A stretch of DNA of 64,000 nucleotides, from contig JADKBB010000004.1 of the NCBI GenBank assembly GCA_016715195.1, positions 135,508-199,507 of the forward strand, read 5' to 3'. The translations under genes were made by a program, and so were the position numbers. The notes under the pieces were generated by a model. The model was not told where the DNA came from, did not search any database, and saw only the letters and a program-made list of their open reading frames with translations. Positions 1-9,079 of the stretch are shown one piece after another. Numbering within the stretch: position 1 is the stretch's first letter; the number at the start of each line of letters is the position of its first letter. The stretch comes from Candidatus Villigracilis proximus (GTDB lineage Bacteria > Chloroflexota > Anaerolineae > Anaerolineales > Villigracilaceae).

Positions 1-485
1 GCGCCGGTTTCAAAGGCGATGCTCAAGGAGCCGTCTTTGTTCAGAGTCAGCGGCGCGTTGTATTTGAGTTTGATATTGCTTACATCGGCGCCTGCGGCGA
101 CGGTATAGGTGGTGGCGTAAATTCCGCTGGCGTTATAGGCCAGGGTCACGCCGTCCCACAAGTTCGCGTATGTCACCTGACTCAGTGCGGCGGCTTTGCC
201 ATCCGCGCTGGCCAGTGAAGCGGATTGCGGCTGCACGCTGTTGGCATTCACAAAATCCACATGCAGGGCGTGACTGCCCGTGGCGGCATACATGCCATTG
301 GATGTGAAGCCGAGGATATGTCCGCTGGAGGTGAATTGCAATAACGACGGCGCTTCAGCCGTTTGTGTTGACTCGGTCAACGCGGCGGGAGCGGCATACG
401 CTGCTGTTGCGGAGCCCAGCACGTTGAAGGTCAGCGCCAGCAGGGTGAGTAAAATGAAAATTGATTTCTTAAATGAATGTTGCAT
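1..485 (-). CDS. Secreted surface protein, 5' part (runs off the left edge)
   Basis: The minus-strand reading frame opens with ATG at 485 and stays open to base 1, about 161 codons. The first 30 or so residues are a signal peptide (MQHSFKKSIFILLTLLALTF, ending near AYA) that closely matches the signal peptide of the gene starting at 2857. The mature part contains phrases such as VTYANLWDGVTLAYNASGIY and a later NIKLKYNAP segment. These resemble the N-terminal domain (DUF7948-type) of bacterial SBBP beta-propeller surface proteins; this family call is from memory. Its upstream region is a near copy of the leader at 2858-3050. The C-terminus lies outside the window, so whether it carries SLH repeats like its neighbours cannot be seen. 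Confidence 0.75.
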   Translation of the reverse strand, partial: MQHSFKKSIFILLTLLALTFNVLGSATAAYAAPAALTESTQTAEAPSLLQFTSSGHILGFTSNGMYAATGSHALHVDFVNANSVQPQSASLASADGKAAALSQVTYANLWDGVTLAYNASGIYATTYTVAAGADVSNIKLKYNAPLTLNKDGSLSIAFETG

Positions 486-678
486 TTTATTTTTTCCTTT
501 TTGAATGTTTCAAATATTGAGTCTGTACAAATTAACCAAACAGAAACGGCAGAAGTAGATTTGGGTCGGGTCACCTCGCGGATATGAATGTTGATATTTC
601 CGATATTCTATGGGCAAATACAAAATCTGTGACTGTCGTTGAGCGACAGTCTTGCGCTACCTGTCAAAAATGCAAGTT
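486..678 (-). promoter_or_regulatory. Duplicated 5' leader/promoter region, copy 1
   Basis: This 193-bp stretch upstream of the gene starting at 485 is roughly 90% identical, without indels, to 2858-3050 upstream of the gene starting at 2857. It contains a short hairpin at 631-651 (arms gactgtcg/cgacagtc) that is kept in the other copy. The conserved stretch gtctgtacaaattaacc lies just before the genes. It is probably a shared promoter and 5' UTR produced by tandem duplication; no known riboswitch was recognised. Confidence 0.5.
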
Positions 679-702
679 GATCTTGTCTGGACGACAAAAA
701 AC

Positions 703-740
703 AACAAAATCCGTGAGACGCTGGTCTCACGGATTTTGTT
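703..740 (-). terminator. Hairpin terminator
   Basis: A perfect 17-bp stem (703-719 with 724-740) with loop gctg and A/T-rich flanks. It lies downstream of the minus-strand SLH gene ending at 874 and upstream of the next gene's leader. Confidence 0.7.
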
Positions 741-748
741 TATGAACT

Positions 749-848
749 TACCACTGTATTCCCAAACCCTAAAGGTCTCATTTCCCTTCGTGATTTTGAA
801 CTTTTCAAAAAAGACCTTTAGGGTTTTTATAAGAAAAATGTACGGTAG
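749..848. repeat. Palindromic intergenic repeat family R1, copy 1
   Basis: About 100 bp with an internal 15-bp inverted repeat (764-778 with 812-826, aaaccctaaaggtct/agacctttagggttt) and a tacggtag end. A second copy with the same internal arm and cleaner termini (ctaccgta/tacggtag) is at 29271-29367. It may be a non-autonomous mobile or REP-like element that also works as a terminator. Confidence 0.55.
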
Positions 849-873
849 GGAGTTATGAAATTACATTTTCTTT

Positions 874-1794
874 CTACGGCAAATTAAAGGCCTTGACGAT
901 AAAGATCGCCATCTGGGCGCGGGTTACATCAGAGTCGGGGCAGTAGACACCTGCACCACAGCCGCTGGTGATGCCATCGGCGACAAGTTGTTTAATGAAA
1001 GGAGCTGCCCAATAATCAATAGCCACATCGTTGAAGCCAGTGCTGGCTCCCACGGCGGGCGGACTATAGCTGGAGCCGTTCTTAGCTTTCAAAAGGAAGA
1101 TTGCTATTTGCGCGCGGGTGACTGCGGCATCGGGGCAGTAATTTCCACCGCCGCAACCGCTGGTGATGCCTTCGGCTGCCAGTTGTTTGATCCACGCGGC
1201 GGCCCAATGAGTGGCGGCCACGTCACCGAAGCCGGTGCTGGCTCCCACGGCGGGCGGAGTATAGCTTGCGCCGTGCATACCTTTCAATAAGAAGACAGCC
1301 ATCTGGTCACGAGTGACAGAATTATCAGGGCAGTAAATCCCTGCTCCACAGCCGCTAGTGATGCCAGAGGCGAACAATTTCCCAATGTAGGAAAATGCCC
1401 AGTGATTTGTGGGAACATCGCTAAATATCGGACCTGTAATCGTCCACTGGGCGTAGAGGATAACATCGGCATCAAAGGGATAGGTCGCGCCGTTGGCATA
1501 GGATGCGCCCGAGCCATTGGCAGCCGTGTTCCAGCCGGTGAAGGTGTAACCGGTGCGTGTAAAGCCATTGCTGGTCAGCGCTGTGGCGGAGTTGGCGCTC
1601 TGTGCGGCGGTGGAGCCGCCAGTGGAGTTATTGCCATTAAAGGTGACGGTAAAGCTCGCCGCCGGCGCTTCATACGAGCCAATATCGCAGTGCGCTCCGT
1701 AGATATCATCGCCATCGACTGGGCGGACTACGCCATTTTGCGAGGTGTTTAATACGGGGGGATGCTGCGCAAGTGGCATCACTGCCGTTGTCAA
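874..1794 (-). pseudogene. SLH surface protein, 3' part (InlB-like repeat + three SLH repeats)
   Basis: This is the last piece of one gene running 2857 to 874 that is split by three frameshifts. After a short SQNGVVRPVDGDD segment typical of the end of these beta-helix stalks, it has an InlB B-repeat/Flg_new-like domain (GYTFTGWNTAANGSG, ending in LYAQW). Three SLH repeats follow (each DV..hWA..I..L...GITSGCG..YCPD..VTR.QMA), ending in AFNLP like its paralogues. SLH repeats normally anchor proteins to secondary cell-wall polymers, so the product is probably cell-surface bound. The frame junction near 1770 falls at a run of six C, so an assembly error is likely; real decay cannot be excluded. 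Confidence 0.8.
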
Positions 1795-2008
1795 TTGCCG
1801 CGCTGGGGCTGAGGAGCGGGAAATATGCCGGGGTGCCGGTGAGAGCGCCGAGATTAATCTCTGCGGCTGTTCTTACAACTGCCCCCCCGCAACTTGAATC
1901 GGTAGCCAGGCTATCTGAGTTTGTGTTGATTGTGCCATAGCAATTGCCGGGAGCTAGCCGAACAAGAAGTGTGTTATAGAGTGTCACTGCAGCCAGCAGT
2001 GGCTCCAC
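1706..2008 (-). pseudogene. SLH surface protein, middle part (beta-helix end)
   Basis: This out-of-frame middle piece of the 2857-874 gene carries the familiar end of the beta-helix stalk: SDSLATDSSCGGAVV, then GTPAYFPLLSPSAAIDNGSD. The last phrase matches paralogues, for example AYLPLNSGSPAIDTASDAT in the gene at 6176-8525. Between about 2010 and 2200 the coding frame is a third one and encodes more NSTFSGN-type coils without its own start codon. It is not an independent gene. Confidence 0.7.
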
Positions 2009-2149
2009 TGGAGGCGCTACTGCCGCTGAAGGTGGTATTCGTCACTGTCAGGGTATTATTGTCATAGGTGTAGATGCCGCCGCCGTAGCTTGCAGTATTA
2101 CCGCTGAAGGTGCTGTTCGTCACCTGTGTGGGGGCGGCGCTAGCGTAGA

Positions 2150-2857
2150 TCATGATGCCCCCACCGGAGCCGGTGACGCTATTGTCCTTGAAGGTGCTAT
2201 TCGTACGTCAAGTGCCGCCGCCGTTGAGATGCCGCCGCCGTAGACTGTAGTGTTGTTCTGGACTGTACTGTTCGTCACGGTCAATGTGCCAGTGTTGTAG
2301 ATGCCACCGGCGTTGGTAGCAGCCGAATTGCTGTCGACGGTGCTGTTCGTCACGGTCAATGTGCCAGCGTTGTAGATACCGCCGCCGTTATTAGATGAAC
2401 TGCCGGAAACGACACTGATGTTCGTCACGGTCAATGTGCCGTCGTTGCGGATGATGCCACCATTAGCGCTGGAACCATCATAAATATAGAGATTATCAAG
2501 GAAGGCGGTTACACCGTTATTTACGGTCATTACCCGTACTACAGCATTGCCTTCAATGTCAACAACCTCAGCTGCGAGTTGGCCATTAATGGTTACATTT
2601 CTATCGATCACCAAAGGCGAGATAAGTGTAATGATTTGTCCGGCAAGCGCCTCGCTGAAATTAATCGTTTCGCCTGGGCAAACATCCACGAGCGCCTGAC
2701 GCAGAGAACCCGCGCCGCTGTCGTTATTGTTGGTCACGGTGATCGTTGCGCTGGCGCAGACGGGGGCGCCATACGCCGAGGCGGGCGTGACCTGTGCTAA
2801 CATCAGCGTCAGCAGGGTGAGTAGCATAAAAACTGATTTCTTAAATAAAGATTGCAT
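2150..2857 (-). pseudogene. SLH surface protein, 5' part (signal peptide + beta-helix stalk)
   Basis: This is the N-terminal piece of the frameshifted gene that ends at 874. It starts with a signal peptide (MQSLFKKSVFMLLTLLTLML, ending near ASAYG). A CSLREA-like region follows (NNNDSGAGSLRQALVDVCPG), then parallel beta-helix coils of the type GTLTVTNSTVDSNSAAT repeated about every 23 residues. The frame breaks near 2205, where the consensus GTLTVTNST becomes AALDVRIAP; at least two bases appear to be missing. The upstream leader at 2858-3050 is shared with the gene at 485. Confidence 0.8.
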
Positions 2858-3050
2858 CTTATTTTTTCCTTTTTGAATGTTTCAACTATTGAGTCTGTAC
2901 AAATTAACCAAACAGAAACGGCAGAAGTAGATTTGGGTCGGGTCACCTCGTGAATATGAATGCTGATAATTCCGATATTCTATGGGCGAATACAGAAACT
3001 GTGACTGTCGTTCAACGACAGTCTGGTGATATCTGTCAAAAATGCAAGTT
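2858..3050 (-). promoter_or_regulatory. Duplicated 5' leader/promoter region, copy 2
   Basis: This is the counterpart of 486-678, at a constant offset of 2372 bp. The hairpin is kept at 3003-3023 (gactgtcgtt/aacgacagtc) although its loop and inner pairs differ from copy 1, so pairing potential is preserved despite base changes. It presumably drives the SLH gene starting at 2857. Confidence 0.5.
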
Positions 3051-3374
3051 TTTAGAAGTACCCATTCATTTTTCTTCTTACACACAGACCCAGAACTGTT
3101 TAATAAGTCTGTTTTTTGACCACAACCGGGTAATAAGGCGCAAGTCTCAACACTTGCACGCTGCATTTGAGTGCAGGTGAGACTCAAAGGAAGAAAACTA
3201 GGGCGGCCTTCCTTCTGGTGAAGTTATTAAACAGGCTCTTAGGGTCTTGCCTCCCGAGTAGTTACGATCTTTTAGAAGTGGATTGGCGCAAAATTTATCT
3301 CCCCCATAAAACAGAAGACGCAGCCTATTTGGCTGCGTCATTTAGCAATCTACCCGATTTCCGAGTCTGTCTTT
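3051..3374. other. Intergenic stretch between SLH gene and sensor kinase
   Basis: No credible gene was seen. It holds a small imperfect hairpin near 3150-3178 (cacttgcac/gtgcaggtg) and the kinase gene's terminator at 3317-3339. Confidence 0.5.
3317..3339 (-). terminator. Hairpin terminator of the 7TM kinase/regulator gene
   Basis: The inverted repeat gacgcagcc-tattt-ggctgcgtc is followed, on the minus strand, by a T-rich tail (ttctgtttta). It lies 36 bp beyond the stop at 3375. Confidence 0.75.
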
Positions 3375-5525
3375 CTACCCCAACCCCTGCCTGCGCGCCA
3401 GCATGATCGCTTCGCGGCTGTTTTGAACTTGCAGGGCATTAAGAATTTGTCCCATATGATAGCGGATGGTACGCTCGCTCAAATGCAGCAGTTGCCCGAT
3501 TTCTTTATAGATCAAACCCTGCGCGGCATAATCCAAGACTTCATATTGCCGTTCGGTCAGTTGTGGCAGCGGAGTGATTGGCGGCTGATTTTCAACGGGT
3601 GTATTCTTAATCGGGTTAATTTCAAATTCGGCCAGCACGCGCGCCGCCAGCCCGGGCGAAAGCACGCTTTCGCCGCGCATGATATTTTTAAGCAGGCGAT
3701 AAAAATCCTTGTCATCCAGATTCTTGAGCAAATAGCCCGAAGCGCCGGCGCGTAAAGCGCCAAATAAAGTTTCATCATCCGCAGAAACAGTCAGCATCAC
3801 AATCCGCGCATCCGGGAATTCGGCTTTAATGCGGCGGGTCGCCTCCACCCCATTCAGCTGCGGCATATCCACATCCATCAAGATCAGGTCTGGCAGCAAA
3901 GCGCGGGTTTGTTCCAACGCATCCAATCCATTTTCGGCAATGCCCACAATATTAATACCGCGCACACTCAGCAAAGTCCGCAGCCCCTCGCGGAAAAGTG
4001 AATGATCGTCCACCAAAAGGACGCGCCACGCCGGAGCATTTTCAACACCGGATAAGATCCGCGGCACGACGACGGTTAGGCGGGTGCCGCTCCCAGGCTG
4101 ACTCTCCGCTGTGAAAGTTCCACTGACACTCGCCGCCCGCTCACGCATGATCTGCAAACCAAAGTGAGCATCGCCCGCCACTGCCAGCGGGTCGAAGCCA
4201 GCCCCTTGATCTTCGATCACCACTTGAATATTTTCCGCCTGTGCTTCAATATAAATCCGCGCCAAATTTGTCCCCGCGTATTTGCGCACATTGGTCAGCG
4301 CTTCTTGAATGATGCGCAATAACTGCAACTCACTCAAAGGCGCCAACTGCAAATCTGGCAGATCATCCGGCAGATACAAGTCCGCTTCAAAGTTGTATTC
4401 AATAAATAAATTGTTGAGATAGTCGCTTAAGACACTAACAAAATCAGCGGCGGGCGGCGGCATTTCTGTCTGCTTTTCCACGCGCAGATCGAGAATATAA
4501 CGGCGGACTGTGCTTTGGCCTTTTTGGGCAACGCTGATCAGCCGCGCCAATTCCACCTGAGCCTGACCAATCTTTTGCTGATCGAGCAGCGCAGAAACCG
4601 ACTGCGTTTGCACATTAAAGAAGCCCAGCACCTGACCAATATCATCGTGCAAGTCGCGCCCAAGGCGCTCGCGTTCTTCCAGCGCGGCAAGTTTTCTCTT
4701 CTGGCCTTCGCTCTGCTTGCGCAAAGTCACATCCTGAAAGAGCAGCAGCCAGCCTGTATGTCTGCCATTTTTCTCATGCAAAAGAGAAATCCGCACAGCA
4801 TAATCACGTGCAACTTCTTCTATATTTAATGTAATTTCTGTTTGATATTGATCCTGCAATTGCAGCGGATTCTCGCCGGGGATAATGTTGGATAAGGACT
4901 GCCCAATCGCATCCTGCATCCCAGCCGGAAGAAGCGCGCGCGCCGCGGGATTTAAGTCCACAACGCGTCCGCTTTTATCCACGATCAACATCGCATCGGT
5001 CATGCGTTCCAAAATGATGCTGTGCGCCACAGGTTTCAGGTCAAATAAATGCAGGCGCGATAATCCAAACCAATAGAGGAAAACCATGATCGGGCTGGAT
5101 AGCGGCCCAAGGTTGAATCCAGCCAGAGGCGAAAATCCCCAAACATTGGCGGTAATCGTTGCAAAAGGAATCAGAACCGCCAGCATAATCACCGCAAATT
5201 CTTTGAAGTGAATTTTTTTCGCGCGATAGGCTGCGATCCACAAAAAGATAACATACAGCCCCATGCCGTAGAGGATTACTTCGTGAATATAGATAGAGAT
5301 CCCGTCTTTATAATCAGGTGACGCAATCGGGTTTACGGTATTTAAAACATAATCATAACGAAACAAGGTGTGATAGCGGCTGCTGAGCGCCAAAATGCCC
5401 ATGATCGCTGTTACACCCCATAAGAAACGCATAACACCCTGCCACACAGGCTTCATTTCTTCGGTATATTCCAGCACAAACTTAATCAGCAAAACGGGCA
5501 CGGCGATATACAGCGAAAATTTCAA
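3375..5525 (-). CDS. 7TM-PAS-histidine kinase fused to NarL/LuxR-type response regulator (main part)
   Basis: The 716-residue frame encodes a whole two-component system on one chain. Residues 1-170 hold membrane helices, the rest of a 7TM sensor whose first part is at 5549-5731. A PAS domain follows at about 175-285, then HisKA_3 with GRDLHDDIGQ at about 295 (H is the predicted phosphorylation site). An HATPase_c domain (QEALTNVRKYAG, later DQGAGFDPL) extends to about 490. A receiver domain follows (LLVDDHSLFREGL, acceptor D in LILMDVDMPQLNG), and a LuxR HTH closes the chain (LTERQYEVLDYAAQG.. ERTIRYHMGQIL). A membrane-bound protein carrying its own DNA-binding output is unusual. It sits inside the SLH array, so it may control surface proteins (inference). 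Confidence 0.85.
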   Translation of the reverse strand: MKFSLYIAVPVLLIKFVLEYTEEMKPVWQGVMRFLWGVTAIMGILALSSRYHTLFRYDYVLNTVNPIASPDYKDGISIYIHEVILYGMGLYVIFLWIAAYRAKKIHFKEFAVIMLAVLIPFATITANVWGFSPLAGFNLGPLSSPIMVFLYWFGLSRLHLFDLKPVAHSIILERMTDAMLIVDKSGRVVDLNPAARALLPAGMQDAIGQSLSNIIPGENPLQLQDQYQTEITLNIEEVARDYAVRISLLHEKNGRHTGWLLLFQDVTLRKQSEGQKRKLAALEERERLGRDLHDDIGQVLGFFNVQTQSVSALLDQQKIGQAQVELARLISVAQKGQSTVRRYILDLRVEKQTEMPPPAADFVSVLSDYLNNLFIEYNFEADLYLPDDLPDLQLAPLSELQLLRIIQEALTNVRKYAGTNLARIYIEAQAENIQVVIEDQGAGFDPLAVAGDAHFGLQIMRERAASVSGTFTAESQPGSGTRLTVVVPRILSGVENAPAWRVLLVDDHSLFREGLRTLLSVRGINIVGIAENGLDALEQTRALLPDLILMDVDMPQLNGVEATRRIKAEFPDARIVMLTVSADDETLFGALRAGASGYLLKNLDDKDFYRLLKNIMRGESVLSPGLAARVLAEFEINPIKNTPVENQPPITPLPQLTERQYEVLDYAAQGLIYKEIGQLLHLSERTIRYHMGQILNALQVQNSREAIMLARRQGLG

Positions 5526-5548
5526 ATTTAGAAACAGAATTTTTGTAT

Positions 5549-5731
5549 TCAGGTCTGGCGCTGAAATCTCAAAAACTGAAACGCCAAAACTCCCACTTCC
5601 AACAGGATAATGCTGCTGAGGGTGTTAAGTGTCGGGATGCGGTTTTCGATCTGACGCAAATATAGCCAGAGTCCGGTCAGCAGCACGCTGCCGAGCATAA
5701 AGAGAATAACGTAGATTTGATAAAGGTCCAA
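5549..5731 (-). CDS. 7TM sensor kinase, N-terminal piece (frameshifted from 3375-5525)
   Basis: It encodes the first two membrane helices of the 7TM kinase (MDLYQIYVILFMLGSVLLTG, then LSSIILLEVGVLAFQF). The frame closes at RQT, but the next frame reads FEISAPDLNTKILFLNLKFS straight into the main part. Adding one T to the run of five T near 5615 restores a continuous protein of about 785 residues. This start uses TTG, and the true start is uncertain. Confidence 0.65.
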   Translation of the reverse strand: MDLYQIYVILFMLGSVLLTGLWLYLRQIENRIPTLNTLSSIILLEVGVLAFQFLRFQRQT

Positions 5732-6112
5732 GAGGGTTTGCTTTTCCGTTTAGCTCAAAGAGATGTAATACGCTTGAATATAAATCATGTATAAGGTTGA
5801 GTTTACCTGATTTTGTAAAAGCACAAAGGGTGAACCCGTAAAAAGAAACAGGCAGTTTGTCATACTCTGTCACACTCTTTAGAACAGAACGTACGCAAGA
5901 CCAGGAATCCATCCCCTACTCCACGCAAGTTTCTGCTAATTTCGGAACAACTCGCGGACAAAAAAATCATCTTGATCAAGCTGGCAATAAAAACATGATA
6001 CATCCCGAATTTAATTTGGGACGCTGACGAGCACGGATGGACGCGGAACAGGACAAAAATCCGCGTTTTCAGCGTTTTGCTTTGCGGGAGTTCCATCTGC
6101 TCTTAAAAAATA
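5732..6112. other. Intergenic stretch with hairpin
   Basis: No gene was recognised. An imperfect hairpin at 6021-6075 pairs acgctga with tcagcgt and, inside it, cgcgg with ccgcg. The core gcggaacaggacaaaaa recurs near 12324, again just before the shared terminator motif. Confidence 0.45.
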
Positions 6113-6147
6113 AACTCACCCACGAAACCTTAATTTCGGGGTGAGTT
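6113..6147 (-). terminator. Hairpin terminator of SLH gene 6176-8525
   Basis: Arms aactcaccc(a)cgaaa and tttcggggtgagtt, with a one-base bulge and a loop of six, lie just beyond the stop codon. The same sequence recurs at 12363-12408 after another SLH gene, so the 3' region was duplicated with the gene. Confidence 0.75.
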
Positions 6148-6175
6148 ATGTTTACACTACAAAATAAATTTACGC

Positions 6176-8525
6176 TTACGGCAGATTAAACGCTCTGACC
6201 AGGAAGACCGCCATCTGTGCGCGGGTGACTGAGTCATCTGGGCAGTAGTTGCTATTGCCGCAACCGGCAGTGATGCCCTCTGCCACCAACTGCTTGATGA
6301 AAGCCGCAGCAAAGGCATCGGTGGCGACATCGTTGAAGCCGGTACTGACTCCCACGGCGGGCGGACTGTAACTGGAGCCGTTCTTGGCTTTCAGTAAAAA
6401 GACTGCCATTTGTGCGCGGGTGACTACGTTATCCGGACAGTAGTTACCGCCGCCACAACCGCCAGTGATGCCTTCGGCGGCCAGTTGTTTGATCCATGCG
6501 GCTGCCCAATAATCGGTGGCGACATCGCCGAAGCCGGTGCTGGCTCCCACTGCAGGCGGCGCATAGCTTGAGCCGTGAATTCCCTTCAATAGGAAGATCG
6601 CCATCTGTGCGCGGGTGACCGAGTTATCGGGACAGTAGATGCCCGTGCCACAGCCGCCGGTGATGCCTGCTGTATATAAACGTTCAATATAACTATTTGC
6701 CCAGTAGCTATATGGAACATCGGTAAAGATGGCTGTCTTGCTCACAGTGTAACTTTCACCAACAGTAAAGCCGGCGGACAGTGGATTAAGACCTGAGTCT
6801 AGAATGGAGTCATTATCCAATACATCCAGACGGATCGTGCCGCTGCCAACGCCGGTGTTGACGCCAACAGCGTAGACACTGCCTGAGCCGCTGATTCCGC
6901 TAACGGCGGCGGTGGATACGCCGCTTGTCGTCAGGGAGAAATCGGTTAAGTCCACACCGGTCACAGGTTCTGAAAAAGTGACGGTGAAATTCACACTGGT
7001 GGAGCTGGTTGGGTTTGTAGATGCACGGGCAGAAGATGTGACTGTGGGGGCGGTAGTATCAGGCGCTTCATACGCGCCGATATCGCACACGGCTGTGTTA
7101 TTTCCATCACCATCCTGCGGACGGGTGACTCCGTTTTGAGAAGTATTACTGACTGGCGCGGCGATGCAGGTTGCGTCACTGGCTGTGTCGATGGCGGGGG
7201 AACCACTGTTGAGGGGCAGATATGCTGGAGAACCTGTCAGCGTGCCGAGGTTTGGGTCTGAACCGATGACGTTGTTGGAAGCGCCATTGGTGAGTCCGCA
7301 GGCTTCTGCTCCGGTGGATTTGAGCAGGTTATGACTCGAGCCTGCGCCAATGCTGCTGGTGCCGGATAATATACAGTCGCCGCCGTTGTTATTTGCAATG
7401 ATGGTGTTTTTGAGGGTCAACGTATTATTATAGATATGAATGCCGCCGCTATTGCCGTCGGGCGCTATATTCCCGGAGAGTGTGGCGTTGGTAAGGGATA
7501 CACTGCCAAAGGAGAATATCGCGCCGCCCCGGCTGGTTGTGCTGTTACCAGAAAATGTGCTGTTCGAAACAACCAGAGAACCGCTGCCTGAAAAATAGAT
7601 GGCGCCCGCGTCATTGCTGGCTGTGTTATTTAAGAAAGCACTATTTGAAATTTCAGCGCTAGCATTATTAATCGTGATCGCCCCGGCAAAGTCGGCTTGA
7701 TTGTTTGTGAAGGTTGAGCCGCTAATGGTGAATACACCGCCACCCTGACTATTAATAGCTCCTGAACTGTCGAAGGCAGTGTTTCCCGAAAAGATACTGT
7801 CGGAAATAATGAGCGTTGCAACGCTATTGTTAATTGCGCCGCCGCTATTGGACGTGGATTCATTTCCATTAAATGTAGTATCTGATATGGTGGCTGTGCT
7901 GGAGCCGGAGTTTAAAATGGCGCCCCCAAAATATGTGGCCGTATTATTGGAGAAGGTGCTGTTGGTAATGGTTAACACCGCGGCGGCACTCGCTGAAGAA
8001 ACGCCGCCACCACCGTTTGAGACGGCAGTTGCGGTGCTGTCTGAGATGATACAGTTATCAATCGTCAGGATACCATAACTTTCGATGGCGCCGCCGCCGC
8101 TGACGGAATTCATGCCTTTGGTTAATGTGATGTTTTGCAGGGTCAGGTTTCCGACGCCAGACACAGACAATAATTGCACATCTCCTGTGCCGCTATTATC
8201 TGTGTCACCACTGAGGGTGATGGCATTCCCGCCGTCAATCGTCAGTGTGCCATCGTTATATATCGTAGGTAGAGTGGAGCCAAGACGGATCGTTCCGCTT
8301 ACGCTAAAAGTGATGGTATCGTTTGACGGCGCATTGGAGGCCGCAATGATCGCTTCTCTTAAGGAACAATGTGTGCCATTACAGGTGCCATCATCCACGT
8401 CATTGAGTTGAGTTGACAACAAACGCGCTCGCATACGCAGGTGTGACTGGCGCAACAGTGATGGCAGACAGCGCCAGCGCGGCAGCCAGGAAAAAGATCG
8501 AAAAAGCTCGAATATTAATTTTCAT
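6176..8525 (-). CDS. Secreted beta-helix/Ig-like/SLH surface protein (one frameshift near 8415)
   Basis: ATG at 8525 follows ggaggt with good spacing and starts a signal peptide (MKINIRAFSIFFLAAALAL, ending PAYA). The frame breaks about 40 codons in, around VVNSTQ/LNDVDDG, where the long frame (open from 8455) takes over. Then come a CSLREA-type motif (CNGTHCSLREAIIAA), some 15 beta-helix coils with NSTFSGN-type turns, and an Ig-like domain (NPTSSTSVNFTVTFSEPVTG). Three SLH repeats, each with a GCG..YCPD cysteine pair, end at FNLP. It is probably a cell-wall-anchored adhesin or S-layer-associated protein; no ligand can be inferred. A terminator follows at 6113-6147. Confidence 0.85.
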
Positions 8526-8618
8526 TTGAAACCTCCAAACATAGATTTGAGTTGAGTTAATTGAAGTAAAAATAAAACACAGTGGGATTACTAGCGGCCT
8601 GACAGTTTTAAAATTAGG

Positions 8619-8695
8619 ACGCAGATGAACGCTGAAAACGCTGATAAAAACATTTTTTGCTCATGGTTTTTTGGAAAATCTGCGTTCATCTGCGT
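8619..8695. repeat. Intergenic hairpin built of a repeated word
   Basis: The 14-base arms acgcagatgaacgc (8619-8632) and gcgttcatctgcgt (8682-8695) pair perfectly around an A/T-rich centre. Similar hairpins made of other words occur at 17187-17270, 30973-31085 and 61506-61559. It may terminate one or both flanking minus-strand genes. Confidence 0.5.
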
Positions 8696-8755
8696 TTCGC
8701 TTCGCAAGCGTCAAAAAAAGCAAAGTATCGGGTGGCTAGTGGGATTATTGACCTG

Positions 8756-9007
8756 TCATTTTTCAACTCCTTCCCCAGCGGGGAATTTTTCATCCAGAAA
8801 GATCAAAAGTTTTTCCAGCGTTGGGAAGCCGAGCACTTCATGGGTATGGGGATTCTCAAGCTGTACGCGCCAGGGTGTAAGCTCATCCTCACGCCAAACC
8901 CGCAGGAGATATGCGTGATAATGACGAAGCGGAATCACAATATCAGTAGTTGACTGCGTGCTATAATCTGAATCTTGATCTGAATGAGTTGATTTCATGG
9001 ATACCAT
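8756..9007 (-). CDS. Small conserved hypothetical protein next to BTAD regulator
   Basis: A protein of about 83 residues with no known domain. Its core (YHAYLLRVWREDELTPWRVQ, then LENPHTHEVLGF) resembles short proteins I recall beside regulators in Chloroflexota. It is divergent from the BTAD regulator at 9080, and the intervening DNA is only 72 bp. The start at 9007 was chosen because the longer frame's TTG at 9043 lies in a TTGACA that looks like a -35 box. With TATTGC about 18 bp downstream, this would place the transcript start at or near the ATG (leaderless). An ATG at 8998 is also possible. Function unknown. Confidence 0.6.
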   Translation of the reverse strand: MVSMKSTHSDQDSDYSTQSTTDIVIPLRHYHAYLLRVWREDELTPWRVQLENPHTHEVLGFPTLEKLLIFLDEKFPAGEGVEK

Positions 9008-9079
9008 TGGGTCGCAATAAAGATAGTGGATATTTAATGTCAACTATATTCATAAACCGCTTAGAAAACGCTCAGAGCC

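Noticed and set aside
280..504. Short plus-strand open frame near the left edge
   Set aside because: It lies opposite the partial signal-peptide gene, whose protein reads convincingly on the minus strand.
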